From assembly GCF_030734285.1 (NCBI RefSeq), contig NZ_CP132294.1:2108001-2172000 (forward strand): a DNA stretch of 64,000 nt, in the 5' to 3' direction. The notes under the pieces were generated by a model. The model had not been told where the DNA came from. It saw only the letters and a program-made list of their open reading frames with translations, and searched no databases. Numbering within the stretch: the first letter of the stretch is position 1; each line of letters starts with the position of its first letter. The position numbers were made by a program, and so were the translations under genes. Positions 18,893 to 28,225 of this stretch are shown here, piece after piece. Origin of the DNA: Natronococcus sp. AD-5. GTDB lineage: Archaea; Halobacteriota; Halobacteria; Halobacteriales; Natrialbaceae.

Positions 18893-19111
18893 AGCGGTAT
18901 CAGTGACACATATGCGAAGAGACTCGTCTCGCGGACGATCGACGCGCTTCTCGAGCTCTCGAAACACCGGTTGGCGGTTCGCAAGAAGACCGAACGCGAG
19001 AACGGGCTCTCGTACACCGAACGCCGGGTCCTGATCACGACCGGCGCCGAGATTCCCGATGAGTCACCCACCGACTCACTGGAGACGGCTGACGCCCACG
19101 GCTGGGACTGA
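18893..19111 (+). pseudogene. C-terminal fragment of an unidentified protein
   Basis: A frame ending at TGA 19109-19111 reads 'SDTYAKRLVSRTIDALLELS' and, further on, 'GLSYTERRVLITTGAEIP'. It has real-protein character but no start codon near the hairpin. It may be the remains of a gene carried by, or disrupted by, the element whose ends are marked by the two hairpins. The family is not recognised. Confidence 0.35.
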
Positions 19112-19121
19112 CCACGGAGAC

Positions 19122-20171
19122 TCATCCCACGGCTTTAGCCGTGGGTTTTCGCCTCACATTTTCTATAACGCCGCAGCCGTTCCAACTACTCAGGAGAAGC
19201 ATAACGATGACGAGTGGGAGAACGCCGTGGACGAACGGCAACACCCAGAGCGCGAGTATACAGCCACCAAACGACAGGATGAGCGTTCGCCAGGGCTCGA
19301 TTCGGTCCATCATGTTGCCAGCAATCGGCTGAATGATCGCTCCGATAGCGAAGAAGACGCCGAACAAGGTGGCCGCCAGTTCTGGCGACGCGCCTTTTGT
19401 GGCGGTAAGATACGTCGGGTAAAAGGATGAAAATCCCTGTATGATGAATGAGACGGTGGTTTGGATCGCGACGATGGTCGGAATGGACTCGCGAGTGACG
19501 CCGCGCGTAATCCGCCTGACCGTCCGGAGTGAAACCGCGTCGACTGCGCTTGTTCGGCTCGAGGTACGGCCGGGCACGGCCAGCCAGAGCGCGATCAGGA
19601 CGAGCACGAACAGCGGGAAAAAGACGCCGAATCCGAATCGCCACGCCAGGTACGTCGCGAGAACTGTCGCGACGACCGGGGGCCCTGCATTATCAAGACT
19701 GCCGGCAGCCATTGTCAGCCCGATCGCCGATCCAGCCTGCTTCGCGTAGATGTCGGTCAAAATGGTGAACCGCGTTGGTCCGCACAGCGCAGTTGCGAGT
19801 CCGAAAGTGATCGTTCCAGCGAACAACATCCAGACGTTCACTGCTGTAACGACGACGAGAACGGCCCCCGCCGAAATCGCCGTGCTGAGGACCAAGATAT
19901 TCCCCTCCCCGATCCGATCACCGATGATCCCGCCGGGGACGTGGCCGATAGCATACGCCCCCCAGAGCACCGTCAAGAGGACGCCGGTCGTAGTTAACCC
20001 GTGAAACTCAGATTGGAGAAACGGTACCAGGGCGGGATACACGAATCGCATGCCGATAGAAAGCGCCCACCCTGTGCTAACGGCAAGTAGAATCCAGCCC
20101 CGCCCCTCAGACAACAAATTTTGTGTTACTGTTCTAACTTCAGATCTGGCGGTGTGCAGCAGGTCTCCCAC
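19122..20171 (-). CDS. MFS transporter, truncated after about ten helices
   Basis: The 349-residue protein begins like a complete major-facilitator permease ('WILLAVSTGWALSIGMRF') and has the loop 2-3 motif as 'GGIIGDRIGEG'. I count about ten hydrophobic segments; a normal MFS has twelve and about 390-420 residues. After 'LLLSSWNGCGVIENV' the reading frame runs through the hairpin at 19126-19145 and stops at once, giving an artificial tail of about ten residues. The last two helices have been lost, apparently to the insertion whose end is the hairpin. The product is probably non-functional. The substrate cannot be deduced. Confidence 0.75.
   Translation of the reverse strand: MGDLLHTARSEVRTVTQNLLSEGRGWILLAVSTGWALSIGMRFVYPALVPFLQSEFHGLTTTGVLLTVLWGAYAIGHVPGGIIGDRIGEGNILVLSTAISAGAVLVVVTAVNVWMLFAGTITFGLATALCGPTRFTILTDIYAKQAGSAIGLTMAAGSLDNAGPPVVATVLATYLAWRFGFGVFFPLFVLVLIALWLAVPGRTSSRTSAVDAVSLRTVRRITRGVTRESIPTIVAIQTTVSFIIQGFSSFYPTYLTATKGASPELAATLFGVFFAIGAIIQPIAGNMMDRIEPWRTLILSFGGCILALWVLPFVHGVLPLVIVMLLLSSWNGCGVIENVRRKPTAKAVG
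19126..19145. repeat. Perfect hairpin typical of an IS200/IS605 right end
   Basis: CCCACGGCT and its complement are separated by two T's and followed by TTTTC. Hairpins of this sequence type are common at the right end of haloarchaeal IS200/IS605 (TnpB) elements, as I recall. No tnpA or tnpB gene remains nearby. The hairpin provides the last codons and stop of the truncated MFS gene. Confidence 0.5.
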
Positions 20172-20814
20172 GTGATGGTCCGTATCAGTCGTAGACGGTC
20201 AGCAAATAATCCGTGTTCTGACGCCGGCTAATGCTTCCGGAACCGGATTGGTTCTTCGACCCTGGCACGGGGAAGTGGACACGCAGTGGGGTGAGAGTAC
20301 GCCTGTTGAGCGGCGTTTCCTGGCAGCGTGAGTGCAGCAGCCGTTTCCGAGACCGGACGAAGTCGTGCATGGGTCCGCTCTCCTCGAGATCGTCCGATCC
20401 GGACCGAGTCAGCCGATCCTGGCGAACCCGTGCCGCGGCGGAGCCGTCATAGGCGGTAGTCCAGTCGGCTGCGTTTAATTCCGCTCCCGGCCGCAGCGAC
20501 GAGAGCAAGTGTCTCGATACTGGACCGATCCGAGGACGGCCGGCTCCGCGCGGGCAAGGCGTACAACCGAGCCGCGAACTCAAAGAGCGTCGCTGCCGGG
20601 GGGTAACACAGAAACGGCCCGTACTCTCACGAGGGGCGATATAATGTCAGACGCGCGCATGACGCCTGTACGCCGCGTTTCAGTTGATTCGGGGTGTGGC
20701 GCCGGCAGAGGCGATCTCCCCGGTGATCGCCGCCGACGGGTATCGACGGCGCCTCCTGCGACCTGCACCGCCGTCGCTCCCTGTGACGCGACTGCCAGCG
20801 GCTCGCTGAACGCC
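20172..20814. other. Gap of about 640 bp, nothing recognised
   Basis: The region between the MFS and PQQ-propeller genes, both leftward, contains only short frames without family resemblance. A terminal stretch near 20520-20605 reads like the end of a protein on the plus strand, but it could not be assigned. Confidence 0.35.
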
Positions 20815-22572
20815 TTACGCTTCTGGGTCGTCCGCGGCGCGACGCCGGAGCCACTCGAGGGAGAGTGCACCCCCGACGAGGCCGGCGCCAGTTGTGAAAC
20901 CGGGAACGCTATCGGCAGTGATGTCAACAGCGGCGTCGGCGTCATCCGCTGCCTCGCCGGGTTCCTGGTCAGTGGCGTCCTCGTCATCGGCTGGCGCTTC
21001 AGACTTGTCTGCGTCATCAGTTCCGGTGTCAGCGCTGCCAGCTGCCTCATCCACGTCGTCGCCGTCGGACTCGTCGGTATCGCCCGCCGCTCCTTCGTCC
21101 TCGTCGCTCTCACCGCCACCGTCGCCTTCCGTCGTCTCGGTATCGCCTGTGTCGCTGTCGTCGCGCCCGTCATCGCCCTGTTCGGCGTCATCGGTCTCGT
21201 CCGTGCGCTCCTCGTCGTCCCTCTCGACAGCATCTGCCCGGGCTGATCGAAGGGCGAACAGTCCCTCATCGTTGGCAATATAGAGGGTGGTCTCGTCCGC
21301 AAGAAGTGTCTCAAGACCTCCGAGGTCGTCGAATGAAACCGCCCACTTCTCGGTCCCGTCTTCGATATCGAATCCGAGAACCGAGTAGGGTTCGTACTCC
21401 CTCTCCGAGCGAGTCCGCATCTGTTCTACGATCTCCGCTGATGCGTTGTGGGCAACGATAACCGTCTCCCCGACAATCAACTGATCGGAGAACGGGAACG
21501 TTACTGCCGAGCCCACATAGCCTTCATTCCAGCCCGATCCGTCACGCTCGAGGTCCGACACAGTCACGGAATACTCGCCGGTTGTGACCCTGTACTCGTC
21601 ATTGCTTGCGACCGGGTGCACGGACCAACTGCCCCGGGATCCGTCGCCGGACGCCAGATCGAGCCCGCCAGCGAAATCGTTATCGACGCCGCCCAGTCCA
21701 GAGCCGACGTAGAGTACCTCGCCGGTCACGGCGGGGCCCCAGTCCCCGACGGACCTCGTCTGGTGTCCGAAATCGTGGGTCCACCGCCGGTCACCCGTCA
21801 GTGCGTCGAGCGCGACGACGGCGGCGAACTCGCTGACGTCGTCGAGGTCCTCGTTCGGCGCAGCCTCGGTACAGGCGTAGACGGTTTCGCGTGCGACGGC
21901 CACCGGTGTCGGCCGGAACGCCCGGTTTTCGGTAATCTCCTTGCGGCCACCCGGAACGTCGGCGGGCCGGACGGCCTCGACGCCGACGGTGTCGCGCTCC
22001 CAGACGATCGAGCCGTCGACCGCGTCGACCGCACACAGGCTCCCGTCCGCAACGACGTAGACCGTCTCGTATGCGACTGTCGGGCTCGCCATCGACGCAG
22101 CCCCGTCGAACGTCACCCGCCACTCGACCTCGCCGGTTGCGGCGTCGAGCGCGGTGAGTTGGTTTCCAGTCACGTAGACCGTCCCGTCAGCGACCGCCGG
22201 CGTTCCCTGCGGCTCGAACGGGACCTCCGTCAGCGTGAGGGCGGTCCGTTTCCACTCGAGGGCGCCGTCCTGGGCGTCGAGCGCGTGGAGCTCGCCGGCG
22301 TCCGTTCGCAGGTAGACCGTGCCGTTGACGGCGGCGAGCGCGCCGGATTCTTCGTACACCCAGGCGAGATCGTCCGGTTCCGGGAACTCGTCCGTCGCGA
22401 CGGCCCCGGCGTTCCCCGCGTTCCCCCGATACGACGACCAGCCCGGCCGCTCCGCGACCGGCTCCGGCTGCTCGCCGTTCGTCTCGGCCGCCGCCCCCAC
22501 GGCGCCGACCGTTCCGCCAGCTGCGAGTGCCACACCACTTGCGAGAACCGATCGCCGCTGCCAATCAGACAT
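20815..22572 (-). CDS. Exported PQQ-type beta-propeller protein with PGF-CTERM-like tail
   Basis: The 585-residue protein starts with a Tat signal ('WQRRSVLASG' and a hydrophobic run). Residues 45-440 form a propeller of repeated blades such as 'LTALDAATGEVEWRVTF' and 'LCAVDAVDGSIVWERD'. An acidic Asp/Glu/Thr linker of about 110 residues follows, then 'VPGFTTGAGLVGGALSL' and a basic end 'WLRRRAAD'. That last piece fits the PGF-CTERM pattern processed by archaeosortase A (Pro-Gly-Phe, hydrophobic helix, Arg cluster), so surface anchoring through a lipid is likely. No catalytic residues of a quinoprotein dehydrogenase were identified, so it is best taken as a surface or binding protein. It resembles the fragment at the left edge of the window. 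Confidence 0.85.
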   Translation of the reverse strand: MSDWQRRSVLASGVALAAGGTVGAVGAAAETNGEQPEPVAERPGWSSYRGNAGNAGAVATDEFPEPDDLAWVYEESGALAAVNGTVYLRTDAGELHALDAQDGALEWKRTALTLTEVPFEPQGTPAVADGTVYVTGNQLTALDAATGEVEWRVTFDGAASMASPTVAYETVYVVADGSLCAVDAVDGSIVWERDTVGVEAVRPADVPGGRKEITENRAFRPTPVAVARETVYACTEAAPNEDLDDVSEFAAVVALDALTGDRRWTHDFGHQTRSVGDWGPAVTGEVLYVGSGLGGVDNDFAGGLDLASGDGSRGSWSVHPVASNDEYRVTTGEYSVTVSDLERDGSGWNEGYVGSAVTFPFSDQLIVGETVIVAHNASAEIVEQMRTRSEREYEPYSVLGFDIEDGTEKWAVSFDDLGGLETLLADETTLYIANDEGLFALRSARADAVERDDEERTDETDDAEQGDDGRDDSDTGDTETTEGDGGGESDEDEGAAGDTDESDGDDVDEAAGSADTGTDDADKSEAPADDEDATDQEPGEAADDADAAVDITADSVPGFTTGAGLVGGALSLEWLRRRAADDPEA

Positions 22573-23655
22573 CTTTTACGTCACTATATCGAAACAATTC
22601 ACATTGCTATCCAGTTCATAGCCCGTTTTTGGGTGCCGCCGAACAGTTGCAAATCGCAAAGCGGCGACGATTTTTGCGGGTGCGTCCGTAACACGGTTGT
22701 GGACGGCAACTGAGACTGCGCCACGCGCAGTGGAGAGGCGGTCGCTCGTCCGCGTCGCCAGTTGAAGAGTGTTGGTCCTCAGCTCGCGACCCGCTCTCTC
22801 TGTGCCAGTCTTTCGAGCCGTGTTCGTCTCACCGCGCTCCAGGGCATAGGCCGGTCCTCGTCGCGCTCGATTGATCCTCTGACCGTGAGCCGTTCCGGAT
22901 CGAAGCGGAGAGGGGCCGAAATCGCGGCGAGCACGACCGGCGGACGGCTGTGGGTCTCTGGAATTCCACTGCCTGTTAACAGACCGAGCGCATCCGTGTC
23001 AGATCGCCAACGGTCGAGTTACCGAAGCGTATCGAGTACAGATTTATTCACGGTCGTCCGACTCGAGGTCACGCAACTGCACTGACGCGCCCGCTCGTCC
23101 CGCCAGCGCTGGGCCCGCGCCGCGGGCCAGTCGGCTGGGTCCTCAGCCGCTGGCTCTACGGTCGCGTCGATCTCAGCGGGCGCCTCGTCCCATATTGGGG
23201 AGGGGGGGACCGAATCCGTTCGAGCAGTCCCTCCTTCGGTCTCGAGTCCCGCGACGAGTGGTCGTCGGCGAACACCAGCACATACGCGTACCCAAACCCC
23301 ATGTCGGCGCGCTCGGTGGCCGACCTGCTGTCGGATCGTCCCCGGGAACGTCGATCAGGCTTAACTCGAGCGCCGCTCCTCCTCGAGGACCGACGTGGAA
23401 TCGACCGTGACGAGCTCGAACTCGTCGTGCTCGAGCCACGACAGGCGGGCCCAAGAACTTCGTCGCCGCGTCGGTCAGCCGCTGGCCGCCGGTAGATCGG
23501 CGCCTCGACGACCCGGGCGGTCGGGGAACTGTGCTGGAGCCGATCGGTTCCACCGCTTCCTCCGGACGCCTTCCGCCAGTCACCCCTCGAGCCGTGTCCC
23601 CGCTCAACAGTAGTCGGATCCGTGTCGAGTGTATCAGCCGGAACGGTGTGCGGTG
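22573..23655. other. Gap of about 1.1 kb with a small relic
   Basis: No intact gene. On the minus strand near 23365-23450 a short piece reads 'SWLEHDEFELVTVDSTSV' and stops. A closely related piece lies at about 26465-26580. They look like C-terminal remains of the same unidentified gene family on both sides of the M24/symporter pair. The first 100 bases right of the PQQ gene are A/T-rich and should contain its promoter. Confidence 0.4.
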
Positions 23656-24825
23656 TTACTCGGCGCGAAGCACGCCATCGGGCGAGGGGGTGAGCCGTTC
23701 GGCCCCGTCGTCACCGACGACGAGCGTATCGGAGTGGCGCAGCGCGAGTCCGTCGTCTTCGAAATAGAGCCCCGGTTCGACACTGATCACCATCCCTGGT
23801 TCGAGCGTCCCCTGCGTCCGGGCGTTCAGCGCCGGCCCTTCGTGGATGGTGATTCCCTCGCCGTGCCCGGTTCGGTGAACGAGTTGGTCCGCGTACCCTG
23901 CCGCTCGCAGCTCGCCGGCCGCGAACTCGTCGATCTCGTGGGTTCCGATGCCGGGTCCAACACGGTCCATCGTCTCGTTGCGCACCTCGACGAGCGTTGC
24001 CATCGCGTCCTCGATGTGGGCTGGGACGTCGCCGACGAGAACCGTTCGTTCTTCCTCACAGACGTACCCCTGAATCGACGGCAGCGCGATTCCGACGACG
24101 CTGTCGCCGGAGTCAATGACGCGTGCCGTCGAGAGACTGTGTGGTTCGAGCGCATGCTCGCTGGTGAGGACGCTGGCAAAGCCGTACTGTCCGAGTTCGT
24201 TCGCCGTTCCGATATCGTACTCTGGGAACTCCTCGAGATACGTTTCGTAGTACGCCTGCTGTACGTCGGCGAGCACCTCGAGTTCGGTCACGCCGCGTTC
24301 GACACCATCGAGGTACGCCTCCATGCCGGCCGTTGCCAGTTTCCGCGCGCGACGGATCATCTCCACTTCCCACGGCGTTTTCACCGCTCGCAGGTCGAGA
24401 AACGCGTCCGTCGTCTCCTGGATCGTGACGGCACAGGCCGCCTCGAACTGTGCAACCCAGTCCGGCTTCGCCGACGCCTTGTCATAGCCGAGTACGTCGA
24501 CGTTGGTCTCGGCGATGGCCGTCGCGAGCACGTCGAACGGATCATCGGTATCCGCGTACACGAGCGCGCGATCCGTCCATGCGGTTCGGGTTACTTTCGT
24601 GCGTTCGATTTCCGGTGTGAGGACGAGGCTCGTCTCGGGCGTCACGAGGGCGATGACCGGCCGTGAGTACATGCCCGCATAGCCGCCGCTGAGATAGTAC
24701 GAGTTCGCCGGGGAGAAGGCGAGCAACCCGTCGACGGGGAGCGTAGCGAGGTGGTCGCGAATCCGGGGAAGACGATCGGGATCGACAAACCGCGACGCCG
24801 GCTCTGGGACAATCTCTCGCATCAC
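23656..24825 (-). CDS. M24-family peptidase/hydrolase with incomplete metal site
   Basis: The 389-residue protein has the N-terminal creatinase-like domain ('LPVDGLLAFSPANSYYLSGG') and a pita-bread domain with 'HRTGHGEGITIHEGPAL' (conserved His) and 'ISVEPGLYFED' (one Glu ligand). The two Asp ligands expected earlier are absent: that strand reads 'GIALPSIQGYVCEEERT', and the last Glu ligand position has Arg ('GLALRHSDTLVV'). It therefore is not a normal di-metal Xaa-Pro peptidase and may be a hydrolase for a small amide. It is divergent from a sodium:solute symporter 97 bp away, so the pair probably takes up and hydrolyses the same compound. Confidence 0.82.
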   Translation of the reverse strand: MMREIVPEPASRFVDPDRLPRIRDHLATLPVDGLLAFSPANSYYLSGGYAGMYSRPVIALVTPETSLVLTPEIERTKVTRTAWTDRALVYADTDDPFDVLATAIAETNVDVLGYDKASAKPDWVAQFEAACAVTIQETTDAFLDLRAVKTPWEVEMIRRARKLATAGMEAYLDGVERGVTELEVLADVQQAYYETYLEEFPEYDIGTANELGQYGFASVLTSEHALEPHSLSTARVIDSGDSVVGIALPSIQGYVCEEERTVLVGDVPAHIEDAMATLVEVRNETMDRVGPGIGTHEIDEFAAGELRAAGYADQLVHRTGHGEGITIHEGPALNARTQGTLEPGMVISVEPGLYFEDDGLALRHSDTLVVGDDGAERLTPSPDGVLRAE

Positions 24826-24922
24826 TGTCGACCAGGGAGATGATCTGAAAGAGCCTTCTTATACTGCCCGTTACTTACCGGTAGGTTCTAGATTTAATAC
24901 ACCTGTTTGGCCATGCCATAGC
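24826..24922. promoter_or_regulatory. Divergent promoter region of the M24 and symporter genes
   Basis: The 97-bp spacer carries A/T-rich stretches on both sides, for example 'ttcttatactg' facing left and 'agatttaatac' facing right, about 25-35 bases before each start. Shared control of both genes is likely. Confidence 0.45.
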
Positions 24923-26332
24923 ATGGCTGTTGAATCGGATATTACGTTGTTCTACGTCGTTGCCGCCTATCTCGGAGTGATGCTCGGGGTAGGCGGGTGG
25001 GCGTACCGGAAGACAGACACTGCGGAAGATTTCATGCTTGCCGGGCGGAGTCTCGGTGCCGTCATCATCGCCGGCACGCTGATGGCAACCTGGATGGGCT
25101 CGGGCACGGTCACTGGAGGCAGTAACTCGATCGCCTACGGTCACGGGCTGTGGCCGGCCATCCTGTTCGGTACCGCTGCCCTTCTCGGGATCGGCATCCT
25201 CAAAGTGCTTGCGCCGCGCATCCGGCGGTTCGATAAGATCACCATTCCCGAGATGATCGAGGCGGAACTCGGCCAAGAAGGCCGGGTTATCAGTTTGCTC
25301 GTCATCGCGTTCGCCTACATCGGAATCGTCTCCTACCAGTTCATCGGGTTCGGATTCGTCCTGAACGTGACGACGGGCGTCTCCGTGACCCATGGGACGC
25401 TTATCGCGACCGTGATCATCATCGCCCTCGCAGCGATGGGGGGACTCATGTCGGTCTCGTATACGGACGCGATCAGTGCGTTTCTGATGATCATCGGGCT
25501 GTTTATCGCGCTCCCCTATGTGATCGCCGGGGCCGGTGGCTGGGGCAACATTGTGTCGACCGTGCCGGAGACGCACCTCGAGCCGCTTGGTAACCTTTCG
25601 GTCATCCAGTTTCTGGGTTTCTGGGGACCGTTCTTCCTGCTCATTCTCGCCGATCAAAACATGTACCAGCGGATTCTCGCCGGCGAGACGGATGCGGGGA
25701 CCGGCCGAGGGCTCGTTGGCTGGTTTCTCGGCGTTGCGGTCGGAATGACGATCATTCCGGTGATCGCACTGGCTTCCCGTGCGATGTTTCCCGAATTGGA
25801 TCCCGGGATGGCGCTGATCGCGACGACGACGGTCATTCCGACGTGGGTTGGCGGCATTCTGCTGGCCGCCGCCTCGGCGTTCATTATCACGACCGGGAGT
25901 TCGTATCTGCTGTCCGCCAGTACGAACCTCTCCCACGACCTGTACAAGGGCCTGATCAACCCTGACGCGCCGGATCAGCGCGTCTTTTGGCTGACACGAA
26001 CGTTGGTGATCGGGCTCGGGGTCTTCGCCTTCGTCCTGGGACAGTACTTCCCGACGATCCTCGAAGTCCAGATGTACTCCTATACCGCCTACGGAGCCGC
26101 GATCACCCCGCCGCTCTTGGCGATCTTCCTGATGCGAGACCGGCTCACCAAAACGGGTGGCCTCGCAGGCATGATCGCTGGTGCCGTGCTCGCGATCACG
26201 TGGGATACCGCGCTCGGAAGCCCCTTCGGGGCCGATGCCGTGATCGTCGCGGCCCCAGTCTCTGCACTGCTGATTCTCACAGTGAGCTATCTGACTGCAG
26301 ATGGTGCTACACCCGCGCCAGTTGAGGCCTGA
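24923..26332 (+). CDS. Sodium:solute symporter (SSS family)
   Basis: The 469-residue membrane protein has about 13 helices. Typical SSS features are 'AEDFMLAGRSLGAVIIAGTL' at helix 1, 'GGSNSIAYGHGLWPAI' at helices 2-3, and the signature-like 'GGLMSVSYTDAISAFLMI' in the middle. The family imports sugars, amino acids, proline, pantothenate or other organic solutes with sodium. The best clue to its substrate is the divergently transcribed M24 hydrolase, suggesting a peptide-like or amide compound. The start ATG at 24923 is supported by the A/T-rich box upstream. Confidence 0.9.
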   Translation: MAVESDITLFYVVAAYLGVMLGVGGWAYRKTDTAEDFMLAGRSLGAVIIAGTLMATWMGSGTVTGGSNSIAYGHGLWPAILFGTAALLGIGILKVLAPRIRRFDKITIPEMIEAELGQEGRVISLLVIAFAYIGIVSYQFIGFGFVLNVTTGVSVTHGTLIATVIIIALAAMGGLMSVSYTDAISAFLMIIGLFIALPYVIAGAGGWGNIVSTVPETHLEPLGNLSVIQFLGFWGPFFLLILADQNMYQRILAGETDAGTGRGLVGWFLGVAVGMTIIPVIALASRAMFPELDPGMALIATTTVIPTWVGGILLAAASAFIITTGSSYLLSASTNLSHDLYKGLINPDAPDQRVFWLTRTLVIGLGVFAFVLGQYFPTILEVQMYSYTAYGAAITPPLLAIFLMRDRLTKTGGLAGMIAGAVLAITWDTALGSPFGADAVIVAAPVSALLILTVSYLTADGATPAPVEA

Positions 26333-26811
26333 GTCCGGCCGCTTCACAGCGACTTCTGTGTGGGTTATCGGATACTCGCCATGATCGTAGCCGGGAAACG
26401 TGTTAGCGTGCGTTGGTTGATGACCTCCCACAGATCGTCCGGCATCAGAGCCTCAGCTGGATTTACCTCGGGCGCAGCTCGTCCGGAACCGACTCAGGAT
26501 CGGCTGTGACGAGCTCGAACTCGTCGGCCTCCCCGATCCACGACGGAACGATCCCGAGAATCTCGTAGCCACGTTGTTGACTGTTCGATCATCCGTCGGC
26601 TGGGAGCTGGCTCCAGGTGGCGGCTGCGCTGACCGGTGAAACACGGTCGGATGCTGCACGAACGATCGCTATGGGACCGTCGATCCAGCAGAGCCAGTAA
26701 CCGAGAGGTGTCGATCTGTGTAGCGCAAAGTCATCAGTCGGCCGTGACAACGCGACTCAATACGTAGCGGTCTAAGAAAGTCTTACAAGCCAGTATTGGT
26801 AAGCACGCTCG
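26333..26811. other. Gap of about 480 bp with a small relic
   Basis: On the minus strand about 26465-26580 reads 'RGYEILGIVPSWIGEADEFE' and then 'LVTADPESVPDELRPR' to a stop. It is related to the piece near 23365-23450. No start was found and the family was not recognised. The last 60 bases have the promoter of the acyltransferase gene. Confidence 0.4.
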
Positions 26812-27957
26812 ATGACCGACCGGATTCATAGCATCGATTCCTTACGCGCGATTGCTATCTTTTTCGTCGTCGTTGCCCATGCAAACCCCTTCAAGGGGAT
26901 GGGGGCCGAAGGAAATGCGATTTACTTCGTGTTGGATACTATCGGCCAGTTCGACGTTCCGTTTTTCTTCATGGCGTCCGGCTATTTCCTCGCGACGAAA
27001 CTCGCCACGAACGACCCTCGCTCATACATCCCGGCTACGGTCCGCAAACTGGCGTCAATCTATGTCTTCGGGATAGTGATTTACTTTCCAGTACTCGTCG
27101 CGTGGACCGCGAGAGGGGCGGTTCGTGCCGGAGACGACGTCTCCGGAACGCTTACGGCTCGACTGCTTGAAGCCTTCTCCCCGATCGGCCTGCTATACTA
27201 CGGTGACTCGATCGCGTTTCATCTCTGGTTCTTGACGGCACTAATCTTCGCGATTTGTATTATCGCGGCGTTCGTCGCCGCTGACAAGACAGTCTATATC
27301 CTCCCGACTGCCGCACTGTTCCACGCCGTCGGCCTGGTTGCGGAGAACTACCCCATGATCGCCACGATCCCGCTTCAGACACGCGATGGGCTCTTTTTCG
27401 GGTTCTTCTACGTTGCCCTCGGATTTGCACTCCGGTCGTCCGACTGGTCGCCGCGGACAGATCGGCGTTGGCTCTATCTCGTCGGGTTAGCAGTGCTTGT
27501 CGCCGTGCAATTCGCCGAGCGGTACGCCGTAGGATATCTACTCTCGGATGCGACGTTCAGCCAGAGCGCGTTTGGGACACCCTACGCTGTGTCGACGGTG
27601 TTTCTCACGCTCGCTCTCTTTGCTGCTGCTCTGTCCTATCCCACGTGGACGAAGGGAACGCCGCTGCCGGAACTCGGAGAGTATGCCGTCGGCGTCTACA
27701 TCCTCCACGTGCCGGTGTTGCGCGTACTCGAGATGATGAGTGAGGCGATCGCCGCAGTAGCCGGAGTCAGCTTGCAGGCGACGATCGCATGGCAGCTCCT
27801 CATCACTCCAGTCGTCTTCCTGACCGCCTTAGGACTCTATATCCGCGCCGGGAGGATCGGGCTCATCGATATTGGCGGGAGTCACACTCCATGGTTAGAT
27901 CGACTGTGGAACAGAGTCGCGAGCGAGCAGACCATGGCTCCATCTTCGGCGGACTAA
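26812..27957 (+). CDS. Acyltransferase_3-family membrane acyltransferase, altered C-terminus
   Basis: The 381-residue protein begins 'IHSIDSLRAIAIFFVVVAHA', the usual first helix of the Acyltransferase_3 (OafA/NodX-like) family with the R-A-I-A and catalytic-type His. About ten membrane helices follow. Such enzymes O-acetylate or otherwise acylate surface sugars and small molecules. The last residues, 'TMAPSSAD', are encoded inside the 69-bp repeat (27934-28002), which also supplies the stop codon. The natural C-terminus has therefore been replaced, though all predicted helices seem present, so activity may be kept. It is monocistronic. Confidence 0.82.
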   Translation: MTDRIHSIDSLRAIAIFFVVVAHANPFKGMGAEGNAIYFVLDTIGQFDVPFFFMASGYFLATKLATNDPRSYIPATVRKLASIYVFGIVIYFPVLVAWTARGAVRAGDDVSGTLTARLLEAFSPIGLLYYGDSIAFHLWFLTALIFAICIIAAFVAADKTVYILPTAALFHAVGLVAENYPMIATIPLQTRDGLFFGFFYVALGFALRSSDWSPRTDRRWLYLVGLAVLVAVQFAERYAVGYLLSDATFSQSAFGTPYAVSTVFLTLALFAAALSYPTWTKGTPLPELGEYAVGVYILHVPVLRVLEMMSEAIAAVAGVSLQATIAWQLLITPVVFLTALGLYIRAGRIGLIDIGGSHTPWLDRLWNRVASEQTMAPSSAD

Positions 27958-28002
27958 ATACGATGAGACAACACCCTACCCCAAAAATCAGTATACAGAA
28001 CG
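27934..28002 (+). repeat. 69-bp dispersed repeat, copy B
   Basis: This matches 18549-18617 in the same orientation with six mismatches. Its first bases encode the last codons and stop of the acyltransferase gene, so it marks an insertion or recombination junction. What lies to its right (28003-28225) is not related to what lies right of copy A. Confidence 0.7.
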
Positions 28003-28225
28003 CCGAGACGACTCATATCGGTTCGTCTGAGAACACCAATCGTCACTGGAGACTGCTTTCAGCCGATCGGATCGCTGGGCCGCTACTCAGTGCGTATAGC
28101 AGACCGACTAACCCATCCCTGATCGAAATCCATCGCCAGTTCGGGGAAGACGACGAAGAAAGCACTGCAACGGGGGGAGGAGCGCAGCGACCCCTCGACT
28201 CGTTCGGGCCAGCGACTTTCGAGAT

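Noticed and set aside
20894-21283. Ser-rich plus-strand frame over the PQQ protein's linker
   Set aside because: Same artefact: the reverse of an Asp/Glu/Thr-rich linker.
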